Shown: positions 12,025-24,596, numbered from the stretch's first letter. The stretch is 64,000 bases of DNA from Lantana camara (GCA_037501455.1 CM074856.1:91462001-91526000); one strand, 5' to 3'. Notes: generated by a model not told the origin, from the letters alone. Program-made: numbers and translations.

Positions 12025-14885
12025 TGTAACATCCCGACTGATCAGACTTTTCAGGTAACCTCTTATGTGCGCTATTTAGTTAGTTCTTTAAGTGATTATG
12101 TGATATTAATTGTCAACATGGATCATTTGAAGTTATTTGAACTTAATTGCTTTGGTATGGACTTGTTTAGCTTGAGCGTTTAACTTTCCTTCACATTGTA
12201 TCTTGCTCGTTTTAGATTCGTAATTAATTCTGATTTTTGTGAATTCGCGTTATGTGTTGATAATATGCCTTATGAACTCGTTTATATGCTCGTTATATGT
12301 TTTGGTATTTGTTTTGGTTGCCTTTTTGGGTTCGTTTTGGGGACGGGACCTAAAGGAGGCTAAAGAGCACTTAGCGCACCTTGGGTTCCGGGACGTGTAT
12401 CTTGAGCTCGGGAATTCGGATTTGAATTCCGTCACCTCCATTGAACTCGTTTCGACTATTCGGGTTCGATGGGACAAACCTCACATTTTTCTAAGCTCGT
12501 TAAGACCTCCGTATTTCACCCGTAACGAGCCCCTTAAGCTTGAAAGCTACCTTTTGACCTAGCTTTGAGTTGTGGACCCCACCTTAACCCAACCAAGCCC
12601 TTAACCTTGGAATACACTTGAGTTAGCTAACCATTTCAGCCCCAAATCCCCTTGAAACTGAGCCAATCCTCCTCTCTCTCTCCCAAAACTGATCGGTACA
12701 AGGAAGCAAGGAAGAAGAAGAAGCCTTTTGGCCAACCTTGTGATTTTGAGCTCAAATCTTCATCAAAGCTTCTCCAAATTGAAAGGTAAGTTCATGGTTG
12801 CAATCTACACTTACTCTTCTCTCTTTTATGTGATTTTGAGTTCAATTCTTTGGTTGGTTATTGAGATTTTACAAGCATGTGAATAGTAGTGTTGGTAGAT
12901 TTGATTGATTCTTGCTCCTTTCATGTTTCCTTGAGATTTGTTGTTGTTGGTATGCTCCTAGGACTTGTTTCTTAGCAATTGTTGCATTTCTTTGCTTGGT
13001 AATTAGAGCATGAGTGTTGGGTTTTTGTTTTGGGTTTGCTGAGTTACTGTTGCGCAGCCTGCGTTTTTCTGTACCGTGACACGGGGGTGTCACGGTTTGC
13101 CCTTTGTTGGTGACACGGGCGTGTCACCTTTTGTTTTCGTTTTCGCTTTTCTGTACCGAGACACGGGGGTGTCTCGGCTTGCCTTGTTTCGGTGACACGG
13201 GCGTGTCACCTCCTAGTTTCCGTTGTTTAGTTCTGTACTGAGACACGGGGGTGTCTCAGCTTGCCTTTCCCGGGGGACACGGGCGTGTCTCCTAGGAACT
13301 CTAGTTTCGTTCGTTTTGTTTCCTTTCCGTTGTTTCTTGTTGTTTATTCTTGCCTCTTTTATGATATATGTTTGATTATGCTTTGAATGCTCATAAATGG
13401 CCTTAACGTGAATACATTTCATCTCATTTGCATCATAAGCATACATATTCATGTACCGAGCGTCAATGTGGTTCATATTGAGTCTAAGAGTGTCTCTTGT
13501 TGTTTGCCTTGTTCAGAGGATCTTCCTGTAGGGGACGAGCTTGCTCCGTAGGTGTCCGGTTTCCTCTTTTGACTCCGCTTCGTTCGTTGCCAAGGTGAGG
13601 TTTTGTTCTTTTAGTTATTCGACCTATAACCCTACTTGATTTGAAGCCTCGCATGTGGATATGTATAATATATGGTAAATAAGTGTATGATACTTATGTT
13701 GCAGGATTTATCCCATTTGTTATAAGAATTTGAAAACGTTTGTATAAGTATATACGCTATTTTGCTTTTGTTTGAAAAGTTTAGTTTTCCGCAAGTGTGT
13801 GTGTGTGTGAGCGAGATGTGGCTTTGAAAGATAAGCTTTGAGGTGTATTTGTGTGACTTTCGTGATATGTTTGGGCCCCGGAGTGTGGTATGGTAATCTC
13901 GGGACGGCCGGGGGGTCGCCGAGCTCTTCCATCAACACCTCCATTTGAGAGTCTCGCCCAACCTTAGGAGGTTGAGGAAGGGTGTTTCTCTTGAGCCGGC
14001 GGAGGCAACCGCCGAAGGTTTCAAGGTAGTAATTAAACCTTGTCTCGTTTGTGTATGTGGATAGTTAGGGCCGATCAACCCTTCTATCAACCGGTGTTGG
14101 GGATGGATTCTGATTTGTTTTGCTTTGCTTTGTTCTTCGTATTTGGAAGTTGGGGATGTGTGTGACTCGTACTCGCCGAGTTGGTTAAGCTTTGTATGAT
14201 CTACGAAACGAGAGTGGATTCTTAATTCACCTAAAACTTGGAATCTTGTTTTGCCCTTTTCCCTTTTCTTTTAACTTATATATATATCTATATCACGGGA
14301 ATTAATTTGGCTTGCAAAAACCACTCTCGGTTCAAGGATCTTTCCATTTGATTAAGTGCTTTGCTCTATATATATATCGGGTGTGTGAGTTAGCCCCCTC
14401 ACTAGTCGCTAGGACTAACCCTCGTTTTTGTTTTCCCCTTTTTCCTTTCTTTTGAGTTTGCAGGTTCTTCCGAGTCAAGCTAGGCGGCAAGTGTCTTTTG
14501 GGTTTAGCTTGGGTCTTCATGCATTCGTAGTGGATTACTTCTACTCTTATTGCTGTATTTTGGATTATGTATTTATGATTACACTTACTCTATTTTGGGC
14601 CGAGATGGCATTGTTTATTCTGTTTATAAACTGGCGTGAATGGTTGACCCTTCCCCACTTTTGAAATGTATATGTGATCTTGGGATATATGTTGATTATA
14701 AATTGCTTCCGCTACTCTGATTTTAATTCTTGCAGTTCTTGGGGGTCTAGGCCGCCTAGCGAGGGTGTGAGTTTTGTGTGTCTCCCGTTCGCTATGGTCT
14801 GATACGGGTGCGGACTTCCATTTCGCTACTCGTGTTGGACCTTAGTGCGGGGGATGTGGCACCCTTCGCTCTGGGGGTGTTACAT
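12025..14885 (+). repeat. 5' LTR of the Tekay element
   Basis: It starts TGTAACATCCCGACTG and ends GGGTGTTTACA, one T longer than the 3' LTR at that end. It holds the conserved upstream block (12345-12430), a CT-rich stretch with CCAAT (about 12660-12690), an AAAG-GTAAGT splice-donor-like site (GT at 12786), six GC-rich palindromes (13076-13292) and a TTTGCAG-GTTC site (about 14458-14467). The transcription start is not determinable by eye. Confidence 0.95.
13076..13292 (+). repeat. Cluster of six short GC-rich palindromes (5' LTR)
   Basis: Six imperfect palindromes of the form GxGACACGGGsGTGTCxC lie in 217 bp. Arms alternate between GTGACAC/GTGTCAC and GAGACAC/GTGTCTC, so changes in one arm are matched in the other; centres alternate between GGGGG and GGGCG. 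The 3' LTR has the same cluster at 20637-20853. Confidence 0.88.
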
Positions 14886-14893
14886 CCTGGCGT

Positions 14894-14905
14894 GGTATCA
14901 GAGCT
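14894..14905 (+). other. Primer-binding site, initiator-Met tRNA
   Basis: TGGTATCAGAGC lies 8 bases after the 5' LTR. It is complementary to the 3' end of plant initiator-Met tRNA, which primes minus-strand DNA synthesis. Confidence 0.93.
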
Positions 14906-15093
14906 CTCGGTTGCAAAACCAGAGCTCTGGAGTCGTGTTGAGTCTGTCTAGGTCGTTCGGTATAGGAGTATGTGACTATTTACATTCATTCACATCTCTA
15001 CGTGACATAATTGCTTAAATTGGTGATAGTTGACTTCATGATCATGAACTGAACTCCATGCATCGATATCTTCTTGATTTGTATATTTTCAGG

Positions 15094-18000
15094 ATGCCTC
15101 CAAGAAGGAGAGCAGATAGGGAACAGACTCCTGATCTTAATCAACCCCCTCCACAAGCACCTCCACCTCCTCCGATGAATGCTGAGAATATTGTGCAGGC
15201 CCTTCTGAACCAACTTCAGCAGAACCAAAGGAATAATCCACATTGGGAAGGACAAGGTGGGCACGTAACTCCGGCCTTTAAGGAGTTCAGAAACAACAAT
15301 CCGCCGAAGTGGTATGGAGGAGATGACATCCAAGCCGAGGAGTGGTTGTCGGAAGTTGCGGGAATTTGGGAAATTTGCCCCGCTCCTTCGCATGAGAAAG
15401 CTGTTTGTACGGCCCGGTTTGTTCAAGGTCCCGCATCCAATTGGCTCAAAGCTATGAGAGCTCGATTGGAGAGGAATGGAGAGGAATTCGATTAGGAAAG
15501 CTTTGTGAGAGAGTTTCGTCATAAGTATGTTCCATCAAGTGCTCGTGAGAGAAGATTGCAACAATTTACAGAACTGAGACAAGGGAATCGATCGGTCGAA
15601 GAGTATATTTTGGAATTTGAGAGACTTGCACCGTACGCCCCGCACATCACCAATGATGATACCCAGAAGGCCCGGAACTTTATTCATGGTTTAAGATATG
15701 AAGTCCAGGATGCTCTTAAGGCAGCTACAGTGGATACATGGGAGAAGGCTACGAGGAAGGCAATTAAGGTGGAAGCCAACAACAAGAGATTGAGGCCGAC
15801 TTACTCTTCGGGCCAAGGTTCGAGCTCTAATTTGGGGAAGAGGCCTGTATCCTATAGTGGGCCTCCGGTCTTCAAACCCCAAGGTCCTACTACTTCAGTC
15901 AAGAAAGCTCGACCTCTGGTACCGACGACACTAGCTTTACCGGCCCCGATTCAGTGTAGTTATTGCAAGGGTCCCAACCACACCGAGGAGAATTGCCGGA
16001 AGAAATTGAGAAGATGTTATAAATGTGGAGAGCCCGGCCATATGATCAGTACTTGTCCTCAAGTGAGAGCACCTCAGCCTCGAGTTCCTCCGCCGTTGAA
16101 TATGATGCCTCCGAGAGCACCGATCCAAGCGAGAGTCTATGCTTTGGAGGGCGAGGAAGAGAATGTAGAGGTGGATGCCAATGCCGTTGTTAAAGGTACT
16201 ATCTACATTCATGGCATTCCATTGCATGCATTGTTTGACCCGGGAGCAACGCATTCATTTATTGCTTCCCGGCTTGCTTCTACTCTTCCCTTGCCTGTTG
16301 CTTGCCTAGATGATTCCTTTATTGTTTCTTCTCCCCTTGGTGCTACTTTGTCTACGAATTGTGTTTACCGAGGTTGTCCGGTGGTTGTGGAAGATCATGA
16401 GTATCCGGCAGATCTAATCAAGATGCCTATCAAGAAGTATGGAGTAATTCTGGGAATGGACTGGTTGTACCGTTACCGAGCCATGATGGATTGTTTTGCT
16501 AAGAGGGTGACTTTGGGTTCTACGGTCTTTACGGGTCAGAGGTTGAAGACCTGCCCGTTTATTTCCTTCATGGAAGCAAGTAGACTGTTTCGGGACGGTG
16601 CGACGGGCTATGTGGCCTACCTTTTGAATAAGCCAAAGGATCAGGCGAAGCTCGAAGAGACGGAGATCGTGAAGGAATTCCCCGATGTGTTTCCGGAGAA
16701 CTTGGGATCTTTACCTCCGGATCGGGACGTCGAGTTTGTGATAGATCTCTATCCCGGAGCAGAACCGTATGCGAAATCTCCCTATAGGATGGCTCCAGCC
16801 GAGTTGAAGGAGTTGAAGACGCAATTGAACGAGCTCTTAGAGTGTGGTTACATTCGCCCGAGCACTTCTCCGTGGGGTGCTCCGGTCCTGTTTGTAAAGA
16901 AGAAAGACGGGACTTTGCGAATGTGTATTGACTACCGTGAGCTGAACCGGTTAACGGTTAAGAACAAATACCCGCTCCCTCACATTGAAGAGTTGTTCGA
17001 CCTCCTGCAAGGTTCGAGGGTTTATTCCAAGTTGGACTTAAGGCAAGGGTATTACCAGTTGCGTATTCGGGAGGGAGATATACCGAAGAAGGGTTTCAAC
17101 ACGAGATATGGGCATTTTGAGTTTGTGGTCATGCCTTTTGGTCTGACCAATGCCCCAGCCGCGTTTATGGATATGATGCACCGAATATTTCGGCCTTACC
17201 TCGATAAATTCGTGGTCATCTTTATAGATGATATTCTGGTGTATTCGAGGTCCGAAGAAGAGCACGCGCGGCATATGAGTATTGTCTTGTCTACACTTCG
17301 GGAGCACAGATTGTTCGCCAAGTTCAGTAAGTGCGAGTTCTGGTTGGATCGAGTTTCCTTTTTGGGTCACTTCATTTCGGGGAATGGTATAGAAGTGGAT
17401 CCTGCGAAGATCGAAACGGTGATGCTTTGGAAACCACCGAAGAATGCCTCGAAAGTGAGAAGTTTTCTCGGGTTGGCAGGGTACTATAGGCGCTTTGTGA
17501 AAGATTTCTCGAAGATTGCTTCCCCGTTGACCCGGTTAACTAAGAAAGAGGTGAAGTTTGAGTGGGATGAGGCGTGTGAGAAGAGTTTCCAAACTCTTAA
17601 GGAGAGATTGACTACTGCACCGGTTTTAACCCTACCCGAAGGTTCGGAAGGTTACTCAGTTTACACCGATGCTTCGAAGGAAGGTCTCGGTTGTGTGTTA
17701 ATGCAGAATGGTAAGGTTGTAGCCTACGCCTCAAGGAAGTTAAAGGATCATGAGAAGAACTATCCCACTCATGACTTGGAACTCGCCGCAGTGGTGTTTG
17801 CTTTGATGAAATGGCGGCATTACCTTTATGGAGTTACTTTTGAAGTGTTCACCGACCACCAGAGTCTTAAGTATCTGTTTACCCAGAAGGATTTGAACGT
17901 AAGACAGAGGAGATGGATGGAGACACTCGAGGATTATGATTGTAAGATTCAGTACCATCCGGGTAAAGCCAATGTGGTGGCGGATGCTTTGAGTAGGAAA

Positions 18001-19557
18001 GTGAATGTTTCAGGTTTGGAAGCAGGTTCTAGTAGACAGGGTTCAGTGGTTCTGGTTTCAGAGGCTCGATTGGCTAATATTTCGGTTCAGCCGGTTTTAA
18101 AACAGAGATTGATAGAAGCTCAATCTGTGGATCCAGAGATTCAGAAATTGATAGCGAAGTCAAGGAATGATCCTGAAACCGAGTTTGGATTTGATGATTC
18201 AGGATTGTTCAGGTTGAAGGCTCGGGTTTGTGTTCCGGAAGATTTTAAGCAGTTGGTACTTGATGAAGCCCACAAGTCAGCGTATGCAGTACATCCCGGT
18301 ACCACCAAAATGTACAAGGATCTAAGGGCTTTATACTGGTGGAATGGCATGAAGAGAGACGTTGCTAACTATGTTAGAAGATGTCAAACATGCCAGGTGG
18401 TGAAAGCAGAACACCAGAAACCGGGAGGAACTCTCCAACCACTTCCGATACCCGAGTGGAAGTGGGAGCAAGTGACAATGGACTTCGTGTCCGGCTTGCC
18501 AAGGACCAAAGGAGGTTCCGACGGAATTTGGGTGATTATTGATCGGTTGACGAAGTCGGCGCATTTTCTTAAGGTGAAGATGTCCGATAAGGTTCCTAAG
18601 TTGGCCCGGTTATATCGGAAAGAGATTGTTAGATTGCATGGTACCCCGGTCAGCATTGTTTCAGATAGAGATCCTCGGTTCACATCCAGTTTTTGGCAGG
18701 AATTACAGAAGTGTTTGGGGACGAAGCTCCACTTTAGTACTGCATTCCACCCACAGACGGATGGCCAGTCAGAAAGGCTAATAAGGTATCTCGAGGACAT
18801 GCTTCGTGCTTGTGCCTTAGATTATCAGGATTCGTGGGATGAACAGTTGGATTTGATTGAATATGCCTACAACAACAACTTTCAGTCTTCTATTGGCATG
18901 GCACCGTATGAGGCTTTGTATGGAAGAAAGTGCCGATCCCCTCTCTTTTGGGATATTGATGAGTGGAGATGGACTAAAGATGGAAAGCTCGAAAGGGCTA
19001 AGAAACCTAAGGAAATTCAAGATACCATCGAGAGGGTGAAAGTGATTAAACAGAGGTTGAAAGTGGCTCAAGACCGGCAAAAGAGTTATGCAGATAGGAG
19101 AAGACGACCCTTAGAGTTCGAGAAAGGAGATAAGGTCTTTTTAAAGGTATCTCCTAGAAAAGGGTATGCTCGGATTGGTAAAGGCGGGAAGCTTAACCCT
19201 CGCTACTTAGGCCCCTTTGAGATCCTTGATCGAGTTGGGGAAGTAGCTTACAAACTTGATTTACCGCCGAGTTTGACCGGGATTCATAATGTGTTCCATG
19301 TCTCGCAGCTTCGGAAATATTATCCCGATGAGTCTTCTATTCTTCCTGTTGAGAAAGTTCAGTTAGAGCCGGATTTGACTTTTAAGAAGTATCCAGTTCA
19401 GGTGTTGGATAAAAAGATGCAAGAGTTGAGGAATAGACAGATCCCTCTTGTGAAAGTCCTGTGGCGTGATCAAGAATCCGAAGAAGCTACTTGGGAGACT
19501 GAGGATAAGATGAAACAGTTGTATCCGGATCTTTTCAAGACCTCGCCTCGGACCTGA
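15094..19557 (+). pseudogene. gag-pol: Gag-Pol polyprotein of the Tekay element, one in-frame stop
   Basis: A single frame of 1487 codons from ATG 15094, which follows TTTTCAG-G directly, interrupted by TAG at 15493-15495 (codon 134, within gag). Visible in order: proline-rich N-terminus; retrotransposon gag domain; two CCHC zinc knuckles (starting C288 and C308); protease at 382-384, reading D-P-G instead of D-S/T-G; reverse transcriptase with FIDD at 710-713; RNase H with YTDAS (D859); integrase zinc motif H1060, H1067, C1097, C1100; catalytic D1130, D1191 and E1227 (35 residues between the last two); GPF module; [11 protein letters not shown]; and a chromodomain-like tail (VKVLWRD ... ATWETE). 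These parts replicate and integrate the element. The stop and the protease change probably disable this copy; the rest is intact. Confidence 0.95.
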
Positions 19558-19571
19558 GGACAGGTCCTTTT

Positions 19572-19585
19572 GAAGGAGGGAGGGT
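19572..19585 (+). other. Polypurine tract
   Basis: GAAGGAGGGAGGGT directly precedes the 3' LTR. It primes plus-strand DNA synthesis. The same tract in reverse (ATCTTCCCTCCTTC) adjoins the LTR ending at 31224. Confidence 0.92.
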
Positions 19586-22445
19586 TGTAACATCCCGACT
19601 GATCAGACTTTTCAGGTAACCTCTTATGTGCACTATTTAGTTAGTTCTTTAAGTGATTATGTGATATTAATTGTCAACGTGGATCATTTGAAGTTATTTG
19701 AACTTAATTGCTTTGGTATGGACTTGTTTAGCTTGAGCGTTTAACTTTCCTTCACATTGTATCTTGCTCGTTTTAGATTCGTAATTAATTCTGATTTTTG
19801 TGAATTCACGTTATGTGTTGATAATATGCCTTATGAACTCGTTTATATGCTCGTTATATGTTTTGGTATTTGTTTTGGTTGCCTTTTTGGGTTCGTTTTG
19901 GGGACGGGACCTATAGGAGGCTAAAGAGCACTTAGCGCACCTTGGGTTCCGGGACGTGTATCTTGAGCTCGGGAATTCGGATTCGAATTCCGTCACCTCC
20001 ATTGAACTCGTTTCGACGATTCAGGTTCGATGGGATAAACCTCACATTTTTCTAAGCTCGTTAAGACCTCCGTATTTCACCCGTAACGAGCCCCTTACGC
20101 TTGGAAGCTACCTTTTGACCTAGCTTTGAGTTGTGGACCCCACCTTAACCCAACCAAGCCCTTAACCTTGGAATACACTTGAGTTAGCTAACCATTTCAG
20201 CCCCAAATCCCCTTGAAACCGAGCCAATCCTCCTCTCTCTCTCCCAAAACTGATCGGTACAAGGAAGCAAGGAAGAAGAAGAAGCCTTTTGGCCAACCTT
20301 GTGATTTTGAGCTCAAATCTTCATCAAAACTTCTCCAAATTGAAAGGTAAGTTCATGGTTGCAATCTACACTTACTCTTCTCTCTTTTATGTGATTTTGA
20401 GTTCAATTCTTTGGTTGGTTATTGAGATTTTACAAGCATGTGAATAGTAGTGTTGGTAGATTTGATTGATTCTTGCTCCTTTCATGTTTCCTTGAGATTT
20501 GTTGTTGTTGGTATGCTCCTAGGACTTGTTTCTTAGCAATTGTTGCATTTCTTTGCTTGGTAATTAGAGCATGAGTGTTGGGTTTTTGTTTTGGGTTTGC
20601 TGAGTTACTGTTGCGCAGCCTGCGTTTTTCTGTACCGTGACACGGGGGTGTCACGGTTTGCCCTTTGTTGGTGACACGGGCGTGTCACCTTTTGTTTTCG
20701 TTTTCGCTTTTCTGTACTGAGACACGGGGGTGTCTCGGCTTGCCTTGTTTCGGTGACACGGGCGTGTCACCTCCTAGTTTCCGTTGTTTAGTTCTGTACT
20801 GAGACACGGGGGTGTCTCAGCTTGCCTTTCCCGGGGGACACGGGCGTGTCTCCTAGGAACTCTAGTTTCGTTCGTTTTGTTTCCTTTCCGTTGTTTCTTG
20901 TTGTTTATTCTTGCCTCGTTTATGATATATGTTTGATTATGCTTTGAATGCTCATAAATGGCCTTAACGTGAATACATTTCATCTCATTTGCATCATAAG
21001 CATACATATTCATGTACCGAGCGTCAATGTGGTTCATATTGAGTCTAAGAGTGTCTCTTGTTGTTTGCCTTGTTCAGAGGATCTTCCTGTAGGGGACGAG
21101 CTTGCTCCGTAGGTGTCCGGTTTCCTCTTTTGACTCCGCTTCGTTCGTTGCCAAGGTGAGGTTTTGTTCTTTTAGTTATTCGACCTATAACCCTACTTGA
21201 TTTGAAGCCTCGCATGTGGATATGTATAATATATGGTAAATAAGTGTATGATACTTATGTTGCAGGATTTATCCCATTTGTTATAAGAATTTGAAAACGT
21301 TTGTATAAGTATATACGCTATTTTGCTTTTGTTTGAAAAGTTTAGTTTTCCGCAAGTGTGTGTGTGTGTGAGCGAGATGTGGCTTTGAAAGATAAGCTTT
21401 GAGGTGTATTTGTGTGACTTTCGTGATATGTTTGGGCCCCGGAGTGTGGTATGGTAATCTCGGGACGGCCGGGGGGTCGCCGAGCTCTTCCATCAACACC
21501 TCCATTTGAGAGTCTCGCCCAACCTTAGGAGGTTGAGGAAGGGTGTTTCTCTTGAGCCGGCGGAGGCAACCGCCGAAGGTTTCAAGGTAGTAATTAAACC
21601 TTGTCTCGTTTGTGTATGTGGATAGTTAGGGCCGATCAACCCTTCTATCAACCGGTGTTGGGGATGGATTCTGATTTGTTTTGCTTTGCTTTGTTCTTCG
21701 TATTTGGAAGTTGGGGATGTGTGTGACTCGTACTCGCCGAGTTGGTTAAGCTTTGTATGATCTACGAAACGAGAGTGGATTCTTAATTCACCTAAAACTT
21801 GGAATCTTGTTTTGCCCTTTTCCCTTTTCTTTTAACTTATATATATATCTATATCACGGGAATTAATTTGGCTTGCAAAAACCACTCTCGGTTCAAGGAT
21901 CTTTCCATTTGATTAAGTGCTTTGCTCTATATATATATCGGGTGTGTGAGTTAGCCCCCTCACTAGTCGCTAGGACTAACCCTCGTTGTTGTTTTCCCCT
22001 TTTTCCTTTCTTTTGAGTTTGCAGGTTCTTCCGAGTCAAGCTAGGCGGCAAGTGTCTTTTGGGTTTAGCTTGGGTCTTCATGCATTCGTAGTGGATTACT
22101 TCTACTCTTATTGCTGTATTTTGGATTATGTATTTATGATTACACTTACTCTATTTTGGGCCGAGATGGCATTGTTTATTCTGTTTATAAACTGGCGTGA
22201 ATGGTTGACCCTTCCCCACTTTTGAAATGTATATGTGATCTTGGGATATATGTTGATTATAAATTGCTTCCGCTACTCTGATTTTAATTCTTGCAGTTCT
22301 TGGGGGTCTAGGCCGCCTAGCGAGGGTGTGAGTTTTGTGTGTCTCCCGTTCGCTATGGTCTGATACGGGTGCGGACTTCCATTTCGCTACTCGTGTTGGA
22401 CCTTAGTGCGGGGGATGTGGCACCCTTCGCTCTGGGGGTGTTACA
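19586..22445 (+). repeat. 3' LTR of the Tekay element
   Basis: 2860 bp, nearly identical to 12025-14885; differences cluster in the first 1 kb. It carries the same conserved block (19906-19991), donor-like GTAAGT (GT at 20347) and palindrome cluster (20637-20853). It ends at TTACA, followed by the TSD GTCCA. Confidence 0.95.
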
Positions 22446-23020
22446 GTCCAAATCATATCAAAACCAAAAGCAAGCGTGCATAGGCTCATACATAGCGTTT
22501 CATACTTTCAAATATATGGCAAAATCATCAAAGTACATACTCCGCACATATTTACTTATATTTTAAGGCTTATGAACCACATATATAGAAAACGAGCACG
22601 TTGCATTACGGTTTAACTATATCCTAACCTCATCTTACACTTACGAAGCTGTAATACTACGAATGATCCACCCCGAAATCAACACGACTAATGAAACACC
22701 ACCCTAGGTGCACCTGGACAAACCGAAGACAAACACAAGACCTTGACTCGAGAATGAACCACATATATGCTTATACACTTCAAGTGATGCAATCACGTAG
22801 GCATAACACATATTTGTACCAATTATATGTAAGAAAAGACATCACAAAATGGATCATGTTCATTCATAATCATAAAACATGTTAAGAAACGTAAATGTGC
22901 ACAATTAATGTAATCAAATGTAAATGGAAGGCAAACGGTGGCACTTAATAAAAAACGAACACCTAACACATTTCAACACTTAACAACATGTCATATAATT
23001 CTATAACACATCATATTATA
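22446..23020 (-). mobile_element. Reverse LTR fragment
   Basis: It begins with the right TSD of the Tekay element. The order CATAGGCTCATACATAGCG ... AAATCATCAAAGTACATA ... AAGGCTTATGAACCACA matches 49870-49990 of the solo LTR at 34434-52349 with moderate divergence. It is cut off at 23020 by the plus-strand LTR start. No gene. Confidence 0.65.
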
Positions 23021-24596
23021 TGTAACATCCCGATTGTTCGGACTTCCAGGTACGCCTTTACGGGTGTGATACGTGTGCAATTTAATTATTTATTTATGCA
23101 ATTATGTGATATCTTAATGTTTATATGTTTATTTGAATCTATTTGAAATTATTTGGCTAAGTATGAACTTATGTTTTAAAAGTTTACGCTTTTATGCTTT
23201 GTAACCTGCTCTATTTGTATCCGAATTTAATTCCTTTTCTTGTGAATTTTTGATATGTGTGAATTACGCGAGTTATGAACTTGACTATATGCTCGATATG
23301 TGCTTTTGAATTTATTTGATTTAGTCTTGGCTCATTTTTATTTTTTGGGACCTAAAGGGGCCTAAAGGGCATTTAGCGCACTTTGGGTTCCGGGCGGCGT
23401 AACTTGAGCTCGGGAATTCGGATTCAAATTCTGGAAGATGCGTTGGACTCGTAACGAGATTTGGAAGCTTTGGAACCTAACCTAATATTTTTCTAAGTTC
23501 ATTTGGAGCTCCAAAATTCCAACGAAATGAGCATCTCGTGACAAAGGAGCAATCTTTTGACTAGTCTTGAACTTGTAGGCCCCATCTTAACCCCAATTAA
23601 CCTTAAAACTTGACTAATACTAACTAGAGTCACTCCCATGTCCCACATATCAGCTCCATTCGATCCTTACTCCCAAAAGAAGAAGAAAAGTGCAGCTCCA
23701 AGAAGAAGAAAGGAAGAAGAAGAAGAAACCTTTGCCATCCTTATGATCGTTTGAGCTCAATCTCTTCCATACTTCATCATATCTCAAAGGTAAGTGTATT
23801 TTTGCAATACTCACTCTTTTATACAACTTTTTATCCATGAAATTCATGATTTGCATTAGAATTTATGTAAACTTGAAGAGATACATGAATAGTAAGGGTT
23901 AGCCTCCATTTTTGAAATCTTGGCATAGTTTGAACTTATGGCTGAATTTATGCAAATATGTGGATTATATGAACTTTTTAACTTCACTTCTTGACATATA
24001 ACACTTGGTAGTTGCGTGATGACTAATATGCCATGAATGATCTTGAGTTAAAGCTTGGAAGAAACTTGGAATTCTTGCTATATTCATGAACTTATGCATG
24101 TTAGACTTGAGGGATAATTATATGGTTTGATTTTATGGACTTTGTGAGTTGCTTTGCTACTGTTTTTGTTGCTCCTTTTCCTTCCCTCTTGCTGTTGCTG
24201 CTGTGTTATGGCTGAACAGGGGAGATCTCCATGGCTGCTGCTGCGAGAAGCGAACTGCTAGGGGTAACGGGCCTTACCCTGATTATGCTGCGGGAGAGTG
24301 ACGCCCGTTACTCTCCTTTCCCCTGCGTGATTACCTCCATTAACGGGGGTTAAGCTCCATGAACTAGAGGTTGGTAACCCTCGTTACCACCTGGAGGTTT
24401 TGCTACTATGGGCCTTAACGGGAGTCACTCTTTTTGGCTTGGAGAGGAGTGACCCCCGTTACCCTTCCGTTTGTGTATGTTATGTTTGTGTTGTGTTTTG
24501 TTGTTCAATGTTTGCATGATATATATGAATTATATGCTTCATTCATGTCTTACTTACATTGTTAAAGTGTTAAACAATATGTTATATGTAACACCC
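23021..24596 (+). mobile_element. 5' part of a plus-strand Tekay-like LTR
   Basis: Starts TGTAACATCCCGATTGTTCG. The conserved upstream block is at 23347-23432, a CAAAG-GTAAGT donor-like site has its GT at 23790, and a cluster of GTAAC/GTTAC palindromes lies at 24263-24465. The sequence has the same layout as 12025-13500 but is clearly diverged. It stops abruptly at 24596, where a reverse LTR begins; the 3' half was not found. No gene. Confidence 0.75.
24263..24465 (+). repeat. Cluster of GC-rich palindromes in a plus-strand LTR
   Basis: Examples: GGTAACGGGCCTTACC (24263-24278); a 24-bp near-palindrome with arms GGAGAGT/ACTCTCC at about 24293; GGTAACCCTCGTTACC (24373-24388); and a larger stem pairing TAACGGGAGTCACTC with GAGTGACCCCCGTTA (about 24416-24462). 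It sits in the same relative LTR position as the cluster at 13076. Confidence 0.75.

Larger units (their letters stand above)
12025..22445 (+). mobile_element. Complete Ty3/gypsy chromovirus, Tekay/Del type
   Basis: A full-length LTR retrotransposon of 10.4 kb. It has two direct LTRs (2861 and 2860 bp), termini TGTAAC ... TTACA and a perfect TSD, GTCCA (12020-12024 and 22446-22450). A tRNA-Met primer site lies at 14894-14905, a gag-pol frame at 15094-19557 and a polypurine tract at 19572-19585. I count about 15 substitutions and one indel between the LTRs, roughly 0.6%, so insertion was recent. The order protease-RT-RNase H-integrase with a C-terminal chromodomain-like tail, plus LTRs near 3 kb, fits the Tekay (Del) clade. 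The coding frame has one stop and an altered protease site, so this copy probably relies on others. Confidence 0.95.

Noticed and set aside
12025..14885. Cassandra-type TRIM with 5S rRNA sequence
   Set aside because: No 5S internal promoter sequence seen in this or any LTR of the window.
17038..18800. Minus-strand open frames inside the gag-pol region
   Set aside because: Shadows of the polyprotein frame.
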